From contig NZ_CP089593.1 of NCBI RefSeq assembly GCF_021249405.1, positions 1,550,001 through 1,614,000 of the forward strand: a stretch of 64,000 nt of DNA, given 5' to 3'. Under the pieces are notes generated by a model that was not told where the DNA came from, ran no database searches, and saw only the letters and a program-made list of their open reading frames with translations. Both the position numbers and the translations under genes were made by a program. This document shows positions 25,186-32,568 of this stretch, in pieces (the first letter of the stretch is position 1; the number at the start of each line of letters is the position of its first letter). Source of the DNA: Halobacterium zhouii. GTDB taxonomy: Archaea > Halobacteriota > Halobacteria > Halobacteriales > Halobacteriaceae.

Positions 25186-26253
25186 CTACTCTCGGTCTCG
25201 ACCGGCGGCGAACGGCCCGACGAACAGCGTCGACCGCGACATCGCCGCCAGACGGAACACGTAGGCCGTGAGCAGCGCGAACGGAGAGATCGAGACGGTC
25301 ACCGCCAGCGCGACGAACAGGAGTTGGGTTTCGATACCGAAAGTCGTGCCCGGGAACACGTCCGGCGAGTACATCTGGGCCGCCACGTAGGTCGCAACGA
25401 GCGACGGGAGGCCGATGTAGAGGAGCGCCTCGGAGAAGTTCACGTACTCCGACCGGATGTACACCGTCTTGAGGTACTCGCGGGAGACCGTGAACAACTC
25501 GAGGAGGTCGTACAGGCGGTCGAGTGCCTCTATGCCATCCTCGCCGCCGGCCCGGTCGAGGTCCTCCTGGAGACCACGCAGGTCCCGGACTTTCTCGGAG
25601 ATGGCAAAGCGCAGGACCGTCGGCGTCACCTCGAACATCCCGAAACGGTCCGTGGATAGCTGGCGGCTCACGGCTCGCGCCTCGGAAGCCACCGTCTCGG
25701 CGTACGTTTGCACCGACTCCCGGTCCGTCGCGTCGTCCAGCCCCGCGGCCGCGTCGTGAACCTCGTCGGCCTGGCGCGCGATCTCGTCGACGACGACTCG
25801 GAGGAAGGCCGCCGGCGACGACGGACTCACGTCGGTTCCGGTCAGCGCCTCCATCCGCCTGCGTAGCTCCATCGAGTCGTCGTAGCGGGTCTGCTGGTCG
25901 CTGACCGGACCGAGCCCCGGGGAGAGGACGAGCTGGTTGATGGAGAGGACGATGACCACGATGGAGACGATCGCCTTCATGAGTTCCACGAGGATGGCGC
26001 CGGGCGACGCGCCGGCGGTCAGGAACGACCGGACCGGAATCGGGCCGTACGCGCCGATGGCGACGATGACCGCGAACGTGACCACGAGCAGTAGCGCCGT
26101 CACCAGCCACCGGCTGGCGGTCAGGAGAATCCAGCGCTTGACGCGAGTGAGGAGTCTGCTCGCCCGCCCGCGCGGGGGCCGACTGGCGGTCGCGTCTCCA
26201 ACCTTCATCGCCAGCCGCTGGTCGTCGTCCCCGCCGTCTCGACCTGTTGCCAT
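25186..26253 (-). CDS. Four-helix membrane protein of unknown function
   Basis: A 355-residue protein with a basic N-terminal tail, two membrane segments (residues about 50-70 LVTALLLVVTFAVIVAIGAY and about 87-110 ILVELMKAIVSIVVIVLSIN), a large central soluble domain of about 150 residues with helices (DEIARQADEVHDAAAGLDDA), and two C-terminal segments (ALLYIGLPSLVATYVAAQMY and LLFVALAVTVSISPFALLTA). I do not recognise the family beyond its haloarchaeal character. A GTG two codons upstream is an alternative start. No gene partner is evident. Confidence 0.82.
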   Translation of the reverse strand: MATGRDGGDDDQRLAMKVGDATASRPPRGRASRLLTRVKRWILLTASRWLVTALLLVVTFAVIVAIGAYGPIPVRSFLTAGASPGAILVELMKAIVSIVVIVLSINQLVLSPGLGPVSDQQTRYDDSMELRRRMEALTGTDVSPSSPAAFLRVVVDEIARQADEVHDAAAGLDDATDRESVQTYAETVASEARAVSRQLSTDRFGMFEVTPTVLRFAISEKVRDLRGLQEDLDRAGGEDGIEALDRLYDLLELFTVSREYLKTVYIRSEYVNFSEALLYIGLPSLVATYVAAQMYSPDVFPGTTFGIETQLLFVALAVTVSISPFALLTAYVFRLAAMSRSTLFVGPFAAGRDRE

Positions 26254-26321
26254 ACACACAGTACTCCGTTCTCCAGTAACAAGCTAGGCCACCGCCGAGC
26301 GGAATCTGTACCACCGCTGGG

Positions 26322-26328
26322 CTTATGT
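26322..26328 (+). promoter_or_regulatory. TATA-like box upstream of the 26406 gene
   Basis: CTTATGT at 26322-26328 predicts transcription start near 26354. There an ATG opens a 29-codon frame (MSSQDFTRPTSEDRV, ending at a TAG near 26441) that overlaps the main gene's GTG start at 26406 in another frame. The main gene would therefore have a leader of about 52 nt. Confidence 0.4.
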
Positions 26329-26405
26329 AGGGGCCCGGGGTATCTCGAGCTACATGTCGAGCCAGGACTTCACTCGTCCGACCTCAGAGGATAGAGTAAG
26401 CCGCG

Positions 26406-26918
26406 GTGACGCGGCTGGTCGAGAAATCCGCCCGCTCGCGTAGTTCTCTCTCCGTCGAACGCTGCGGCGATAACGTGGTTGTCACCGCCGCTGGCGACGA
26501 GTTCGTGCTCTCGCCGGACGCCGCCGACGAGTTGCGCGGATCGCTCGCGGACGCACTCACTGCCCGGGAGACGTTCGTGAACACCGCCGGCGTCCACCGC
26601 GACGACGGCCAGTACGTCGTGGAGCGCCGGGGCGCGAACTCGGCGGGCAACAGCAAGGTGTTCGACTCCTTCGACTCGCTGCGGCGGTTGTTCGGACGTC
26701 TGCCCGAGGAGTTCGCGGCCGAAGACCTCTCGCGGACGGGACTCACGGCGGGCCGCCGCCACATGGTGCTGTGGCACCTCGTCGAGCACCCGCAGTTCCC
26801 CTGCGAACTTACGAGCAGGCAACCGCTCACCGGACGCAAGGTGGCGCCGGAAGCCGCGACGGTAGAGCAAACGGAAGAATCGCCCGCAGAGTCGGCAACG
26901 GAGGGGTCCGAGGCGTAG
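26406..26918 (+). CDS. Conserved haloarchaeal protein (DUF7528-like)
   Basis: A 170-residue soluble protein starting at GTG. Conserved-looking blocks are VVVTAAGDEFVLSPDAADEL, ALTARETFVNTAGVHRDDG and KVFDSFDSLRRLFGRLPEEF; the last 30 residues are acidic and disordered. I associate it, without certainty, with DUF7528. No catalytic or metal motif can be seen. It is followed after 31 bp by the DUF1028 gene on the same strand and may share its transcript. The GTG start is internal to a predicted leader, so a slightly different start is possible. Confidence 0.72.
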   Translation: MTRLVEKSARSRSSLSVERCGDNVVVTAAGDEFVLSPDAADELRGSLADALTARETFVNTAGVHRDDGQYVVERRGANSAGNSKVFDSFDSLRRLFGRLPEEFAAEDLSRTGLTAGRRHMVLWHLVEHPQFPCELTSRQPLTGRKVAPEAATVEQTEESPAESATEGSEA

Positions 26919-26949
26919 GTTTTTGCCCGCGGCGGGCGACGCCTCGCGC

Positions 26950-27861
26950 ATGACGTTCTCCATCGTCGCACGCGACCCAGAGACCGACGCGGTCGGCGTC
27001 GCCGTACAGTCGAAGTTCGTCGGTGTCGGCGCCGTCGTCCCGTTTGTTAGCGCTGACGCCGGCGCGGTCGCCACGCAGAGCTTCGCCAACGTCGCGTACG
27101 GTCCGGACGGTCTCGACCTGCTGCGCGACGGCCACGACGCCGCGGACGTGGTCGAACAACTCACGAGCGGGGACGACGACGCCCCCCAGCGCCAGGTGGG
27201 TGTCGTCGGGCAGGACGGTTCGGTCGCGGCGTTCACGGGCGAGGAGTGCTTCGACCACGCGAGCGACCGGCAGGGCGAACAGTACACCGTCCAGGGGAAC
27301 ATTCTAGAGAACCGCGAGACCGTCGACGCGATGGCCGACACCTTCGAGGAGACCGACGGCGGCCTCCCCGACCGACTCATCGCCGCCCTGCACGCGGGCA
27401 ACGAGGCGGGCGGCGACCAGCGCGGCGAGCAGTCCGCCGCACTCTACGTCGCCAAGCCCGAGGGCGGCTACGACGGCAAGAACGACCGCTGGATCGACGT
27501 GCGCGTGGACGACCACGACCACCCCATCGACGAACTCGAGCGCGTGTTCCGCATCTACGACGTCACGCTCCTCGAGCGCGAGGAACCCGAGGAGTACGCC
27601 CAACTCGACGGCGAAACGGCTGAATCAGTCGAACGGACGCTCGCGGACCTCGGCTTCTACGACGCCGACCCCTCGGGGGACTTCGACGCGAGCGCGCGCG
27701 AGGCGCTCGAGGAGTTCCGCGGGATGAACAACTTCGAGAACCACGACGTCGACGCCCTCGAGGACGCGCTCGCCCGCGGCTGGGAGGACAGCGAGGGGAG
27801 CGGCGAGGAACGGATGGTCAACGCCATCTGGCACGGACTCAGTCGGCGCGACAGGAAGTAG
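26950..27861 (+). CDS. DUF1028 family protein (Ntn-hydrolase-like) with peptidoglycan-binding-like tail
   Basis: A 303-residue protein. Residues 1-215 match DUF1028: MTFSIVARDPETDAVGVAVQ, then GAVATQSFANVAYGPDGLDL, GEQYTVQGNIL and RGEQSAALYVAK, with a putative fold of the N-terminal-nucleophile type. Residues about 220-303 form a helical repeat (TLADLGFYDADPSGDFDASA) like the putative peptidoglycan-binding domain often attached to DUF1028 proteins. That is odd for an organism without murein, so the tail may bind another ligand. Function of the family is unsettled. The start is the ATG immediately before the conserved TFSIVARD. Confidence 0.9.
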   Translation: MTFSIVARDPETDAVGVAVQSKFVGVGAVVPFVSADAGAVATQSFANVAYGPDGLDLLRDGHDAADVVEQLTSGDDDAPQRQVGVVGQDGSVAAFTGEECFDHASDRQGEQYTVQGNILENRETVDAMADTFEETDGGLPDRLIAALHAGNEAGGDQRGEQSAALYVAKPEGGYDGKNDRWIDVRVDDHDHPIDELERVFRIYDVTLLEREEPEEYAQLDGETAESVERTLADLGFYDADPSGDFDASAREALEEFRGMNNFENHDVDALEDALARGWEDSEGSGEERMVNAIWHGLSRRDRK

Positions 27862-27946
27862 ACTCGCCGAGCAGCGGCACGCGACGCCGCGAAACGCTCC
27901 GTTCTGCCTGCGCGACGCTCTTCGCGCCTGGCCGCGTAGGGGGCGT

Positions 27947-28765
27947 ATGCCGACCATCGAGACGAACGGCGTAGCGACACACTACGAGCGCCGCGGCGAC
28001 GGCCCGCCGGTCGTGTTCGTGCACGCCGCGATGCTCGACCACTCCCAGTGGAACCGGCAGGTCGACGCGCTCGCCGGGGAGTTCGACTGTATCACCTACG
28101 ACGTGCGCGGACACGGCCACACCGGTGGGTCCAGTCTGCGGTCGTACTCCATCGACTTGTTCGCCGACGACCTCGCCGCGCTCCTCGACGCCCTCGACGT
28201 CGAGCGGCCCGTGCTCTGTGGACACTCCACGGGTGGTTGCGTCGCACAGGTGTACGCCGCGAACTACCCGGACAGGGTCGCCGGCGTCGTCCTCGCCGAC
28301 ACGTTCGCACCCGAGATACGCGGCCGCGGCGAGTGGCTCCAGCGGTCGCTGTTCCTGCGACTGAGCACCTACCCGGTTCGACTGCTCGGCTACCAGCGCG
28401 TCGAGCGCGCGCTGGTGTGGCTCCACGAGCGCCTCCACGGTGAGCGCGTCAGCGGCGACTACGACTCGATTCGCGCGCTCCGCGCGGACGGGCCGACGAT
28501 GACCACCGCCGAGTTCGCGAAGGTCGCCCGCGCCGTCGCGTCGTTCCACGAGACGGCGGTCGACCTCTCGGCGATCACCGCGCCGACGCTCGTGCTGTAC
28601 GGCGCGTACGCGCCAGCCTTCCAGCGCGCTCACGCCGCGACGTTCGCGGCGACGATTCCGCGCGTCGAGGTGCGCGAGGTTCCCGGCGCGGGCCACGCGT
28701 CGAACCTCGACAACGCGTCGTTCTTCACGGACGCCGTCCGCGAGTTCGCGTCGCGCGTGCAGTAA
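27947..28765 (+). CDS. Alpha/beta hydrolase
   Basis: A 272-residue alpha/beta hydrolase. The oxyanion strand VVFVHAAMLDHSQW, the nucleophile elbow GHSTGG with Ser94, and the C-terminal His in VPGAGHASNLDN are clear. At the place where most relatives have GxxD for the catalytic acid, this protein reads VLYGAYAPAF, with no Asp; the acid may come from another strand or the enzyme may be altered. Relatives include haloperoxidase-like and lactonase-like enzymes. It is a single-gene unit, convergent with the citrate synthase gene (8 bp between stops). Confidence 0.9.
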   Translation: MPTIETNGVATHYERRGDGPPVVFVHAAMLDHSQWNRQVDALAGEFDCITYDVRGHGHTGGSSLRSYSIDLFADDLAALLDALDVERPVLCGHSTGGCVAQVYAANYPDRVAGVVLADTFAPEIRGRGEWLQRSLFLRLSTYPVRLLGYQRVERALVWLHERLHGERVSGDYDSIRALRADGPTMTTAEFAKVARAVASFHETAVDLSAITAPTLVLYGAYAPAFQRAHAATFAATIPRVEVREVPGAGHASNLDNASFFTDAVREFASRVQ

Positions 28766-28773
28766 GAACTTAG

Positions 28774-29907
28774 CTACCGCTGTTCGACCGGCGTCCACTC
28801 CCGGCCCTCCGCACCGACGTAGGACGCCCGCGGGCGGATGATGCGGTTGTCTTCGAGTTGCTCGCGGCAGTGGGCGGTCCACCCGCCGGCGCGCGCGACG
28901 GCGAACGTCGGCGTGAACAGGTCCCGCGGAATCCCGACGCCGTTCAGCAGGACGGCGGTGTAGAACTCCACGTTCGTCTCCAGGGTGAGGTCGGGTCTGT
29001 GTTCCGCGAGCACGTCGACGGCGACGTCCTCGAACTCGCGGGCTGCGTCGAAGAACGCGGACTGCTCGCGGCCCTCGTAGAAGCGCTCGGCCGCGGCCTC
29101 GAGGACGGCGGCGCGCGGGTCCCGGACCTGGTAGACGCGGTGGCCGAAGCCCATCAGTCGCTCGCCAGCGTCGAGTTTCTCGTGGACGAGGTCGGCAGGG
29201 TCGTCCGCGTCTATGACGTCGTGCAGCATATCGAGCACCGGGCCGGGAGCGCCGCCGTGGAGCGGCCCCTTCAGCGCGCCGACCGCGCCCGTGACGGCCG
29301 AGATGACGTCCGACTCCGTGGCGACGATGGTGCGGGCGGTGAACGTCGAGGCGTTGAGGCCGTGGTCGACGACCGAGTTGAGGTACGTCTCGAGGCCGCG
29401 GACGCGCTCCTCGTCCGGTTCCGCGCCGTCGAGCATGTGGAGATAGTTGGCGGCGTGCCGGAGGTCCGAACGAGGTTCCACGGGGGCCTCGTCGTTCCGG
29501 GCGCGCCAGTACGCGGCGGCGACGGTGGGGAGCTGGGCGACGGCGAGCAGCGAATCGGTCTCGGGGGTCTCGTCGCCGTCGCGGGCGAGCGAGGCCGCCG
29601 CGACGCCCATCCGGACGGCGTCCATCGGAGGGAGGCCACGGTCGGCGGCGGCAGTGACGGCGTCGATGGCTTCTGGAGGTGCCTCGCGGTGGCTGGCGAG
29701 GCGCTTCCGGAACGACGCAAGCTCGTCGGCGTCCGGGAGGCGGTCCTCGTAGAGGAGGAACAACGTCTCCTCGTAGGTGGCGCTGGGCGCGAGTTCCTCG
29801 AGCGGGAAGCCGCCGATGACGAGTTCGCCGGCTTCGCCGTCCACGCGCGAGAGGCGGGTCTCTGCGACGGTGACGCCCTCCAGACCGCGGTTCAAGTCGC
29901 CTGTCAT
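28774..29907 (-). CDS. Citrate synthase-like protein, divergent paralogue
   Basis: A 377-residue type-II-short citrate synthase. The catalytic histidines are present (His182 in DHGLNASTF, His217 in GPLHGGAP), as is GFGHRVY (His256). The usual catalytic Asp in NVDFY is replaced by Glu314 (TNVEFYTAVLL), as in some 2-methylcitrate/citrate synthase paralogues. The sequence is clearly unlike the main haloarchaeal enzyme that I remember from Haloferax. It could be a second citrate synthase or a 2-methylcitrate synthase (inference). The ATG is the first of the frame and lies 26 bp after a GC-poor stretch. Confidence 0.9.
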   Translation of the reverse strand: MTGDLNRGLEGVTVAETRLSRVDGEAGELVIGGFPLEELAPSATYEETLFLLYEDRLPDADELASFRKRLASHREAPPEAIDAVTAAADRGLPPMDAVRMGVAAASLARDGDETPETDSLLAVAQLPTVAAAYWRARNDEAPVEPRSDLRHAANYLHMLDGAEPDEERVRGLETYLNSVVDHGLNASTFTARTIVATESDVISAVTGAVGALKGPLHGGAPGPVLDMLHDVIDADDPADLVHEKLDAGERLMGFGHRVYQVRDPRAAVLEAAAERFYEGREQSAFFDAAREFEDVAVDVLAEHRPDLTLETNVEFYTAVLLNGVGIPRDLFTPTFAVARAGGWTAHCREQLEDNRIIRPRASYVGAEGREWTPVEQR

Positions 29908-30029
29908 TGACGTGGGTTCCGCAACCAGTGGCTTGAATCTATGTGGTTCGAGTGAGACTGGGCTGTTCGGTGAAGCGATGTCGAGCGAGTGCCGACGTTC
30001 TATTACCGGCGGACGTGGTACGGGCGGGT

Positions 30030-30176
30030 ATGCGCGACGAGGACGAGATTCGCGACCAGTACGAGTTCCTCAAAGAGGAGTTGGAGTCCGAGGATATGAA
30101 CCACGAGGGCGTTCGGCAGATGTTCACCTACTACCGCCGCGCACTCGGGTGGGTACTGGAGGAAGAGCACATGTAG
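30030..30176 (+). CDS. Small conserved haloarchaeal protein, 48 aa
   Basis: A helical 48-residue protein (RDEDEIRDQYEFLKEELESE, then GVRQMFTYYRRALGWVLEEE). It has no cysteine and no membrane segment. A TATA-like sequence (ttctattacc, 29998-30007) is about 28 bp upstream of the ATG, which supports translation from here rather than from the longer in-frame ORF. I do not know a function; the amphipathic helices suggest a protein-binding role. Confidence 0.68.
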   Translation: MRDEDEIRDQYEFLKEELESEDMNHEGVRQMFTYYRRALGWVLEEEHM

Positions 30177-30201
30177 CGGCAGTGGGTTCGGCGGGAGATA
30201 G

Positions 30202-30209
30202 TTTTATTA
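30202..30209 (+). promoter_or_regulatory. TATA-like box for the candidate small RNA
   Basis: TTTTATTA, 25 bp after the preceding stop codon, predicts transcription start near 30230. No start codon opens a convincing protein there; instead a structured segment ending in a terminator follows. Confidence 0.5.
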
Positions 30210-30230
30210 CCCTCCCGGCTCTTGAATCAG

Positions 30231-30320
30231 GTGACGCTTCGCTTTGGAGGGCCGAAGCGTCAGCGGGGACCAATTCAGGGCGGCTGCGGGGCCGGAGTTT
30301 CCGGCCCCGCATCCTTTTCC
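30231..30320 (+). ncRNA. Candidate small structured RNA with intrinsic-type terminator
   Basis: A TATA-like box predicts a start at about 30230. Directly there is a 10-bp perfect stem TGACGCTTCG (30232-30241) with CGAAGCGTCA (30253-30262). If the RNA starts slightly earlier, an outer helix CTTGAAT (30221-30227) with ATTCAGG (30273-30279) encloses it. A second stem of 11 bp, TGCGGGGCCGG/CCGGCCCCGCA (30285-30311), is followed by TCCTTTTCC, as in a terminator. I cannot place it in a known RNA family; it is not tRNA, and it is too short for SRP or RNase P RNA. The remaining sequence to 30620 has no convincing gene. Confidence 0.45.
30285..30320 (+). terminator. GC-rich hairpin plus T-rich tract
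   Basis: An 11-bp perfect stem (TGCGGGGCCGG, loop AGTTT, CCGGCCCCGCA) is followed by a T-rich tract (tccttttcc). It is the most terminator-like structure in the window. Confidence 0.6.
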
Positions 30321-30620
30321 GTTGCACCACTGTTCGCGAGCTATGCGTCCACAAGTTGCGTATCTACGAGTTGTGAACCGACGAGTTACGTATCCGCGAG
30401 CGGGGCGTCAGCCGTAAGTCGGCAGCACTGCCGGATTCGACACCAGTCCGACCACTCACAGCACCGGCGATACGTCTCGGCGCACTCACTACCGACGTGT
30501 CACCGAACCACCGCGTCGGATATGTCACGCCTCTACAGTTGAGCGCCGAGAGACGCATTCTGCGGCCGACCCACCATACTTATGTTTTCCGAGGAGAAAC
30601 TCACGTTCAGTGCAAGAGAC

Positions 30621-30899
30621 ATGTATGACCTGACCGGATTTCAGCGAGATCTGCTCTACGTCATCGCCGGGCTAGAGGAGCCACACGGACTGGCCATCAA
30701 GGACGAACTCGAGGAGTACTACGAGTCCGAGATCCACCACGGACGGCTCTACCCCAACCTCGACACACTCGTCGACAAGGGCCTCGTCGACAAGGGGCAG
30801 GCCGACCAGCGCACCAACTACTACACGCTCACTCGCCGCGGCCGCCGCGAACTCGACGCGCGCCGCGAGTGGGAAGCCCAGTACGTCGACATCGACTGA
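30621..30899 (+). CDS. PadR family transcriptional regulator
   Basis: A 92-residue winged-helix regulator (MYDLTGFQRDLLYVIAGLEE, then YYESEIHHGRLYPNLDTLVD and YYTLTRRGRREL). PadR proteins are dimeric repressors of stress or drug-response genes, but this short haloarchaeal type is widespread and its targets are unknown. The start at 30621 is chosen because an upstream in-frame ATG at 30582 lies inside the TATA-like sequence itself (tacttatg, 30574-30581). The following small membrane/zinc-ribbon gene begins 4 bp after its stop, so the two are co-transcribed. Confidence 0.9.
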   Translation: MYDLTGFQRDLLYVIAGLEEPHGLAIKDELEEYYESEIHHGRLYPNLDTLVDKGLVDKGQADQRTNYYTLTRRGRRELDARREWEAQYVDID

Positions 30900-30903
30900 C
30901 CCC

Positions 30904-31158
30904 GTGGTCTCGTCCAGAGTCGCCACCGCACTGGCCGGTCTCACCGTGAGTCTGCTCGTCAGCGTCGTGCTCTGGCAGGTCTTCGACGTGGCCTTCTTCT
31001 TCCTCGCCGTGCCGTTCGTCCCGTTCCTGTTCCGCTTCGGGGGCGACGAACGGACCGACCGCCCGCCAGTCCGAGCGTGTCCGCGGTGTTCGTTCACCAC
31101 ACGAGACTCCGAGTACGAGTTCTGCCCCCGAGATGGCGCCGAACTCGAATATCGGTAA
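30904..31158 (+). CDS. Small membrane protein with C-terminal zinc ribbon
   Basis: An 84-residue protein starting at GTG. Two hydrophobic segments form a hairpin (ALAGLTVSLLVSVVLWQVF, then AFFFLAVPFVPFLFRF), followed by a cytoplasmic-side tail with CPRC and a later Cys (RACPRCSFTTRDSEYEFCPRD), which looks like a three-Cys zinc knuckle. It starts 4 bp downstream of the PadR gene. Such PadR-membrane protein pairs recur in haloarchaea, and the membrane protein could be a regulatory partner (inference). Function unknown. Confidence 0.75.
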   Translation: MVSSRVATALAGLTVSLLVSVVLWQVFDVAFFFLAVPFVPFLFRFGGDERTDRPPVRACPRCSFTTRDSEYEFCPRDGAELEYR

Positions 31159-31165
31159 CGCGACG

Positions 31166-32449
31166 CTACGCCTCGTCACCGTTGTCGTTCGACGACTCCT
31201 CGGTCGACTCGCCCTCATCGATGAACGCGTCGGCGCCCGAAGCCTCGTCACGTTGCTGTTCGTCCGTGGCGTCGTCGGGGTCGTCCTCCTCGGACGAATC
31301 GGCAGCGCCGGAACTCACCGCGCTCCCGGCGTGCGAGGACTCCGGGTCGGCCGTCCACACGTCAGGTCCGACAGCACTCGGCGATATCTCCCTGCCGGCA
31401 AGCAGTTCCGGGAGGATGAGCCGGACGAAGTGGACGATGAGCACGAGCAACATCGGGCCGAGGAAGATGCCGTACCAGCCGAACAGCAGCGGCCCCAGGA
31501 TGTACGCGAGCATCACCATCCCGAGGTGGAGCCCGCGCCCGGAGACATACGGTCGGAGCACGAGGTCGGGGATCACGTCCACGACGACGAACGAGACGAT
31601 GATGAACAGCACCGGGAACCAGATGATGGCGGTGTTCTGGGTGGCGAGGAAGGTGAGCCACGCCGCCACCGGCACGTAGACGAGTTTGATGCCGACCACC
31701 GGGACGAGGCTGGCGACGCCCGCGAGCAGTCCGAGCAACGCCGGATACGGGAGTCCCACGCCGGTCGGTGCGTTCACGTCGATGAGGGTGTACGCGATGG
31801 CGCCGATGATGCCGGTGAGGAAGGCGTTCAGGATGTTCCCGAAGAAGATGTTCGAGAAGTCGCGGTCCACCGCGCGCGTGTACGCCTCGACGACCCCGCG
31901 GTCGTCGGAGAACCGCCGCCGGAACCACGCCGCGAGGCGGTGGTCGTCGCGCAGCAGGTAGAACGCGATGGTTATCATCACGAACAGGTGAAGGAGCGCG
32001 GTTCCGACGAGCCCCAGGTATCGCAACGTGCTCTCGTAGGCCGAAACGAACACCGCCTGCACCGACGGTTCGTCGAGCAGCGTCTCCGGGTCCTGGACGG
32101 CCTCCGAGAGGTCGAAGTACGGCTGAAGGAGCGACTCCAACTGCCCGAGGTCGATGGCGCTCGAGGCGAGGAACGCGTTGAGTTCCTGGAGGCCGACGGC
32201 GACGGTGTACGCGAGCAACAACAGCGCGGGGAGCGCGAGCGTGAGCAACGCGACGAGAGCGGCGAGGCTCGGCGGGCCGACATACTGCTTCAGTCGCCGG
32301 TAGACCGGGCGCGTGGCGTAGTAGACGAAGACGCCGAAGATGAACGTGCCGAGGAACGAGTAGACGACGTACGTCAGCGCACCGCCGAGCAGTACGGCCC
32401 CGACCCACCACCCGAGTCGGGCCCGGTCGACGCCGTCGAGCGTTGACAT
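31166..32449 (-). CDS. AI-2E family transporter (PerM-like permease)
   Basis: A 427-residue polytopic protein with about eight membrane segments and the AI-2E/UPF0118 pattern: paired N-terminal helices, a periplasmic-type loop (residues about 90-160), FGNILNAFLTGIIGAIAYTL in the middle and GLHLGMVMLAYILGPLLFGWYGIF-like residues near the end of the core. The last 70 residues are highly acidic and disordered. Members export small solutes; some act as Na/H antiporters, so the substrate is open. The start is the ATG giving MSTLDGVDRA; the 24-codon upstream extension has no hydrophobic or conserved character. Confidence 0.9.
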   Translation of the reverse strand: MSTLDGVDRARLGWWVGAVLLGGALTYVVYSFLGTFIFGVFVYYATRPVYRRLKQYVGPPSLAALVALLTLALPALLLLAYTVAVGLQELNAFLASSAIDLGQLESLLQPYFDLSEAVQDPETLLDEPSVQAVFVSAYESTLRYLGLVGTALLHLFVMITIAFYLLRDDHRLAAWFRRRFSDDRGVVEAYTRAVDRDFSNIFFGNILNAFLTGIIGAIAYTLIDVNAPTGVGLPYPALLGLLAGVASLVPVVGIKLVYVPVAAWLTFLATQNTAIIWFPVLFIIVSFVVVDVIPDLVLRPYVSGRGLHLGMVMLAYILGPLLFGWYGIFLGPMLLVLIVHFVRLILPELLAGREISPSAVGPDVWTADPESSHAGSAVSSGAADSSEEDDPDDATDEQQRDEASGADAFIDEGESTEESSNDNGDEA

Positions 32450-32568
32450 TACGTGACAGCGCGGAGGCGGCGACCAAAAAGGTTCCCCGTCAGAGCAGGG
32501 CGAGGAGGCGGACAGACGCAACCCAGCGCCCCCTACCTTTTTTGTCGGATGACAGAGAAGGTGCGGGG

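Noticed and set aside
23732..26314. 860-codon open frame on the minus strand
   Set aside because: It runs antisense through the alpha/beta hydrolase gene and out of frame through the membrane protein gene; the translation is Arg/Val-rich without any domain. Long antisense frames are normal in high-GC haloarchaeal DNA.
30339..30420. Degenerate direct repeats (ACGAGTT.CGTATC.. units) that might be a CRISPR or iteron array
   Set aside because: Only two or three imperfect units of about 15-20 bp with no spacers and no cas or replication genes nearby.
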